This document shows positions 54,351 to 57,976 of a stretch of 57,976 bases of DNA, piece after piece. How positions within the stretch are numbered: position 1 is the stretch's first letter; every line of letters starts with the position of its first letter. Position numbers and translations under genes: made by a program. The DNA is from Symsagittifera roscoffensis (taxonomy: Eukaryota; Xenacoelomorpha; Acoela; Convolutidae). The stretch is from positions 1-57,976 of the forward strand of contig NW_026971477.1 in assembly GCF_963678635.1 (NCBI RefSeq), read 5' to 3'. A model generated the notes under the pieces. It saw nothing but the letters and a program-made list of their open reading frames with translations. It made no database searches and was not told the origin of the DNA.

Positions 54351-56501
54351 CCCGGCCTCGGTGCCTCGCCGTTCGCCACCATCTAGAATTTTTTTCGCTT
54401 CTTAGTTTCGTTCTGTCTCCTAGTACCACCCACCCACCCACTCACTAAAGATCACCGCAACCCTCATTCATCGACCCACAAGCAGGAACTTCGGAGGTGC
54501 TACAAACAGAAGATTAGCTGCGCCGCGAGTTAAACCTATGCATACATCCCGTGTCAAGCTTCAGGAACTTAGTCGCTTCTTCTAACGAGTCTTTCCGTTC
54601 CTTTTTTTGTGATAAGTGAGGTTACAAGACCTTTTCGACCACAGTGCACAAAATCCATGAGATGGTTGTCCAAAATTCATGAAGGAGGGTTGTTAAGGGG
54701 CGTAGTACACTCCGGAGGGTTACCTCGCAGGATTCCCTGAGATTTTCGATTTTCAACTTATTGCCTCCAAGGAGTCTCCAGCTAGTATCAAAATGAATCA
54801 CAATATGTTACATTTACTCTGGGGGGGTTATTTGAGTTTTTTTGGATGGTTCCACAAAAATTTTTAATTAACGATGATTATTATTGGTCTTAATTGACTC
54901 CGGAGGGTTGCCCAAAAATCGCAGAATTAAGTACTTTTTCCGCAGTAAATCATCCGATTGCGGTCTAACTTACTTAACACAAAGTTAGTTGAACCGTTCA
55001 ACCTACCTTGTGGGATAAAAATGGAGTTTTATAAAATTTCTGTCCCCGGATGGTTCCCTGAAAATTGGACCCCCCAAATTGTTAAATTCCTTTAAAAAGT
55101 TTTCTTTTCGGATACTATCAACCTAAAAACGGATACGTGTCAAAACATTTGGCAAAAACGTCGACTTATAGTACCAAAGTTATTCCAATCGTCTAGTCTT
55201 TGACAATTTACTTGTCTTTGAGAAATCAACCAAAACGCGTTTGCTAAAGCGGTTCCTTTTCGACTACCTATAATTAATTCCTGCTGAAAAAACTTTACAA
55301 AATTTGAACCGAGCACAATAGCTTGTACTTTACTGAGTTTTTGCAAAATAAAACTGGACCAAAATTGGTTTAGAAACAAAAATTGGTTTAGAAACTATCG
55401 GAATTGGACCCTCCGATTCCATTCTTTTTATGCTTTAATTCTCTATCTTTATCCACAGAGATACTCGGAGGGTTACTTTAAAAATGTTCTAGTAACTGAG
55501 CTTGTTATGCTAGCAATTTTCTTGCACAAGACTTTTTATCGGTTTATCTCTTATAACTCAAAATTTCAATCCTAAAAACATTGTGACAAAATTCAGAAAT
55601 TTACCAAAAAACTTGATCGAAAAAACATAATTTTGCAAACTTCTACTGAGTCTTTTCCGCGCGTTTTCTTTTGTTAGGGGTTTTGAACTCCGTAATAGCT
55701 CGCTGCGCAGAATCTTTGTGTAGTACGGAAAATTGTTAACATCCGAAATCTTGGCGTTCTTAGTTTGGTACAAAATTGATAATTTTTGACAAAAATAGGG
55801 TGCTTTCGGATCTAAATTGGAGATACTTATTATATAACACGGGTTTTATCCCATCAGTAGTCGTTAATCGATTTTACTATACCCTCCTCTACACCAAAAT
55901 ACCCGAATGAGGAACCTTAACTCGGAAGTTGGCAATCCATGGAAAGTAAAACTGGACCGAGCCAATTTGTGCCCCGCACCAACTAAGTTTATTGAAAGAG
56001 TATCCGAACCATACTAAAAATGTGCTAAGGATACCAAACAGTCGTTGTCCATGTTGTCTCTGTTGTCCCATGTTGCGTATGGAACACCTCTATCAGCTTG
56101 CCACTCTACCATTTGGTCACCGGCAAAATTATCATTAACGTGCTTGAATACTCAAACAACACTCAAGGGAGGGTACCTAATCAACAATCAACAAACCTGA
56201 TTTTTCGATCAGAAATGATATAAATAAATCTGAAACAACAACAAAGAGGAAAGTAGGATCACATCTCGTCCGGAAACCTTACATAAACTGTCATTTTTGA
56301 TTTTATACTGATTTTGGTCTTGTGGTCTTCAAGTAAATTTGGTTTTGTTTTTTTTCTTGATTATACACTGGTTTTGATTAATTTTACGCCTTCTCTTTAT
56401 TTGTTTTTGGTCCCAAAGCTTTGGAACATGTGAGCTCTAGACTTCCCAACTAACGCTCCGACCCGCAGAGTTTTTGGTCGTAATCAAGTTTAAAAAACTA
56501 A

Positions 56502-56543
56502 ATTGTACCAGGTGGAGGGTCCGCACCTTCCACCTAGTACAAT
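56502..56543 (-). other. Hairpin near the 5' end of the element RNA
   Basis: attgtaccaggtggagg pairs with ccttccacctagtacaat (one mismatch and a one-base bulge) around a loop of a few bases. It lies about 125 nt inside the 5' LTR, where packaging or dimerisation signals occur in LTR elements. Confidence 0.55.
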
Positions 56544-56639
56544 GCAGGACATTAAGGCCTCTAACTCGGACTTACGCCCGGAACGGATGATTTTTCGCTG
56601 AAACGTTTGCTGATCATGATGGTTTATTGCCTTTAACAG

Positions 56640-56657
56640 GCCCATCCAGAAGCCCCA
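56640..56657 (-). promoter_or_regulatory. Possible primer-binding site
   Basis: Minus strand reads TGGGGCTTCTGGATGGG, starting 8 nt inside the LTR edge. TGG is the complement of a tRNA CCA end, but I cannot assign a tRNA. Confidence 0.25.
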
Positions 56658-56665
56658 AAAACACT

Positions 56666-57437
56666 CGCCCAGACATCACACAGTGACAGAGCGTAGAAAA
56701 AGTATCTATTGACGACTGGCTGACGTCAATTACCATAAAACTACTCGTTTTTGACTGGCTTGACCTAGACAGTTGTTTTTCTGGTCGGTTAAGGGGTAAG
56801 TATTTTGTTACCAATTTTAGGCCATCAACCAAACGACTTTTGATCAGCTTTCGTTTACATGCGAAAACAACCACATTGCTGAGTCTCGGACCCCAGACTA
56901 CGTGATTACTATCAAAAACCACAATGTTTAATTTTAGTTACATTTTGATACTAAGTTTATTAGAGATGATTTGAATCTTTCATCGATTCTAATTGCTCAT
57001 GCTCTGAAAAACTAAACTATTATCGGAGAAAATTAAATACGTTCAGGGCCTTACAGCAGCTCAAATCTATCGTTTATGTATCTAACAATCTCTGGGCACC
57101 GGGCCTTCAATTCCGTACTCTTCCGGAGATAATGTCATAGTCACTCTGATTTGAATGCACGGGAGGGTTGGGATCCGTCCCGAATATCCCACTGGACCTC
57201 TAGTCCACATGATCTTCTTCCGATAAGCGCCTCATCGTGTCTTGATCCCACAATAAGATGCTTCGTTTTCTCTTCTATTTTTCAATTAATTTCCGTCTGG
57301 TAATTCGGTTCGGTCCCGGTTGCTGTTGCATTTTTCCGTCTAATTTTGGTCAAAATGGCAGTTTTTTTTTTTTCAGAAATGTTTTAGTCGAAATCGAAAT
57401 TTTTAAAAAATAAAAATCTAGAACAAACTGAGCCTCA
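56666..57437 (-). repeat. 5' LTR (right copy)
   Basis: Direct repeat of 26957-27532, longer by an internal segment of about 190 bp at 56950-57200. Minus-strand start is TGAGGCTCAG at 57437; the far end reads CG where the other copy has CA. A GGAGGGTT word occurs at 57162. Confidence 0.75.
56721..56728. promoter_or_regulatory. TGACGTCA (CRE-like) site in 5' LTR
   Basis: Same palindrome and position as in the left LTR, flanked in both by gactggc on one side. Confidence 0.5.
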
Positions 57438-57976
57438 TTTTTATCATAGTTCCGGTTTGTCAGTAACACTTGCTTTTTGATATTTCCAACGCCATCAATA
57501 ACAAGGTTGCGAAGAAAGCGTTGCAGTTCATTCTAACAATTTTAGCACTTTTTCTTTCAATTTAAAATTTTTAAAAAGTTAAAAAGAAACAATTCTTGCT
57601 TTTAATCTATCCTAAACTTGAGCAAAATAGAAATTAAACTTTGTTGGTTGCGGATTGATTTTACCTAATTTGGTTGAGTTTGAATGTTGATATCATATAT
57701 AAAAAATCTTTGTAAGTTTTTATTAAAATATCCAAATAAACTTGAACGTTTTTTTTTTGCAATTAAGTTTCTTCACAATTGGCCACCTTGAGCTTAAATT
57801 TTTTCCCACAAACTGAACGAAATATAACAATGAACAGAGTTTGTGTCTCCTTTTCATAAATTAAAAAAGAATATTCAGACGTTTGTTTTATTGGAATGTC
57901 CAGAGTTCTACAGTGATTCTATTTGCACAGAGATAATTTTTTGTTCTAAGAATATTTTGAGTTACTTTTTCTGAAC
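57438..57976. other. AT-rich right flank, no gene seen
   Basis: Composition returns at once to that of the left flank. No exon supported. Confidence 0.5.

Larger units (their letters stand above)
54351..56665 (-). other. Element 5' leader, about 2.3 kb, non-coding
   Basis: Lower GC than the coding part. It contains recurrent GGAGGGTT-type words (54684, 54714, 54902, 55467 and variants), an 18-bp tandem repeat ending in attggtttagaaac at about 55361-55396, and a strong hairpin at 56502-56543. No minus-strand gene seen. Confidence 0.5.
26957..57437 (-). mobile_element. Giant degenerate Ty3/gypsy-type LTR retrotransposon, about 30.5 kb
   Basis: It is bounded by direct repeats at 26957-27532 and 56666-57437. 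Internal minus-strand domains follow the order gag-like, retropepsin, RT, RNase H, linker, integrase, which is the Ty3/gypsy order. A polypurine tract lies just inside the left repeat, as expected for the 3' LTR of a minus-strand element. The interior (about 29.1 kb) is far larger than the usual 4-9 kb because of about 13 kb of tandem post-integrase modules and about 6 kb of extra ORFs. Base composition is clearly more GC-rich than the flanks. Stops, frameshifts and lost catalytic residues in pol show it cannot be autonomous now. Size recalls the giant elements called Ogre in plants and Burro in planarians; relationship not tested. Confidence 0.85.

Noticed and set aside
1-57976. tRNA or rRNA genes
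   Set aside because: No cloverleaf with A and B box sequence or conserved rRNA segment was noticed on either strand; a covariance-model scan would decide.

Overview
The window is eukaryotic, most likely animal, genomic DNA. The flanks (about 1-24.9 kb and 57.4-58 kb) are very AT-rich, full of T and A runs, and carry small coding blocks bounded by T-rich tttcag-type acceptors and gtaagt/gtgagt donors. I cannot name the species. Many short phase-1 symmetric exons plus a giant Ty3/gypsy-type element would suit a flatworm or another invertebrate, but that is inference.

Layout of the flank. A minus-strand gene (gene A) ends at 360 and has two larger exons plus a pair of duplicated 37-nt micro-exons at 4244-4363. 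A plus-strand gene (gene B) appears to run from before 4.7 kb to a stop at 21615; every exon I can place is phase 1 at both ends, and its 522-nt exon has been tandemly duplicated within a 1061-bp repeat. A Cys-rich minus-strand gene (C) lies inside a gene B intron. Small terminal exons of further genes (D plus, E minus) lie at 22-24.5 kb. A 515-bp palindrome (5114-5628) and a possible 2.1-kb long-TIR element (7488-9570) sit between exons.

From 26957 to 57437 lies one degenerate giant LTR retrotransposon of about 30.5 kb on the minus strand, visibly more GC-rich than the flanks. In element order it has: 5' LTR (56666-57437), a long leader with a hairpin and recurring GGAGGGTT motifs, gag-like fragments (54.4-52.3 kb), retropepsin (DTG at 52.2 kb, with two more DTG-like sites nearby), RT (51.24-50.35 kb), RNase H, a pol linker, a deleted integrase (48.7-48.1 kb), and a post-integrase polyprotein extension. 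Next comes an ORF that starts MSDTND and carries SGNH/GDSL-hydrolase-like motifs (GDS and GTND blocks), then about 6 kb of unrecognised same-strand ORFs (34.6-28.3 kb), a polypurine tract, and the 3' LTR (26957-27532). Frameshifts, stops and lost catalytic residues make the element dead.

The most unusual part is 34.65-48.1 kb. The module made of the pol C-terminal extension plus the SGNH-like ORF is tandemly repeated: two complete units of about 3.45-3.5 kb, a third expanded unit, and inside it a 1525-bp duplication, giving five copies of the ORF start. The units are nearly identical while the two LTRs are clearly diverged. Amplification therefore seems much later than insertion, unless the assembly created it.
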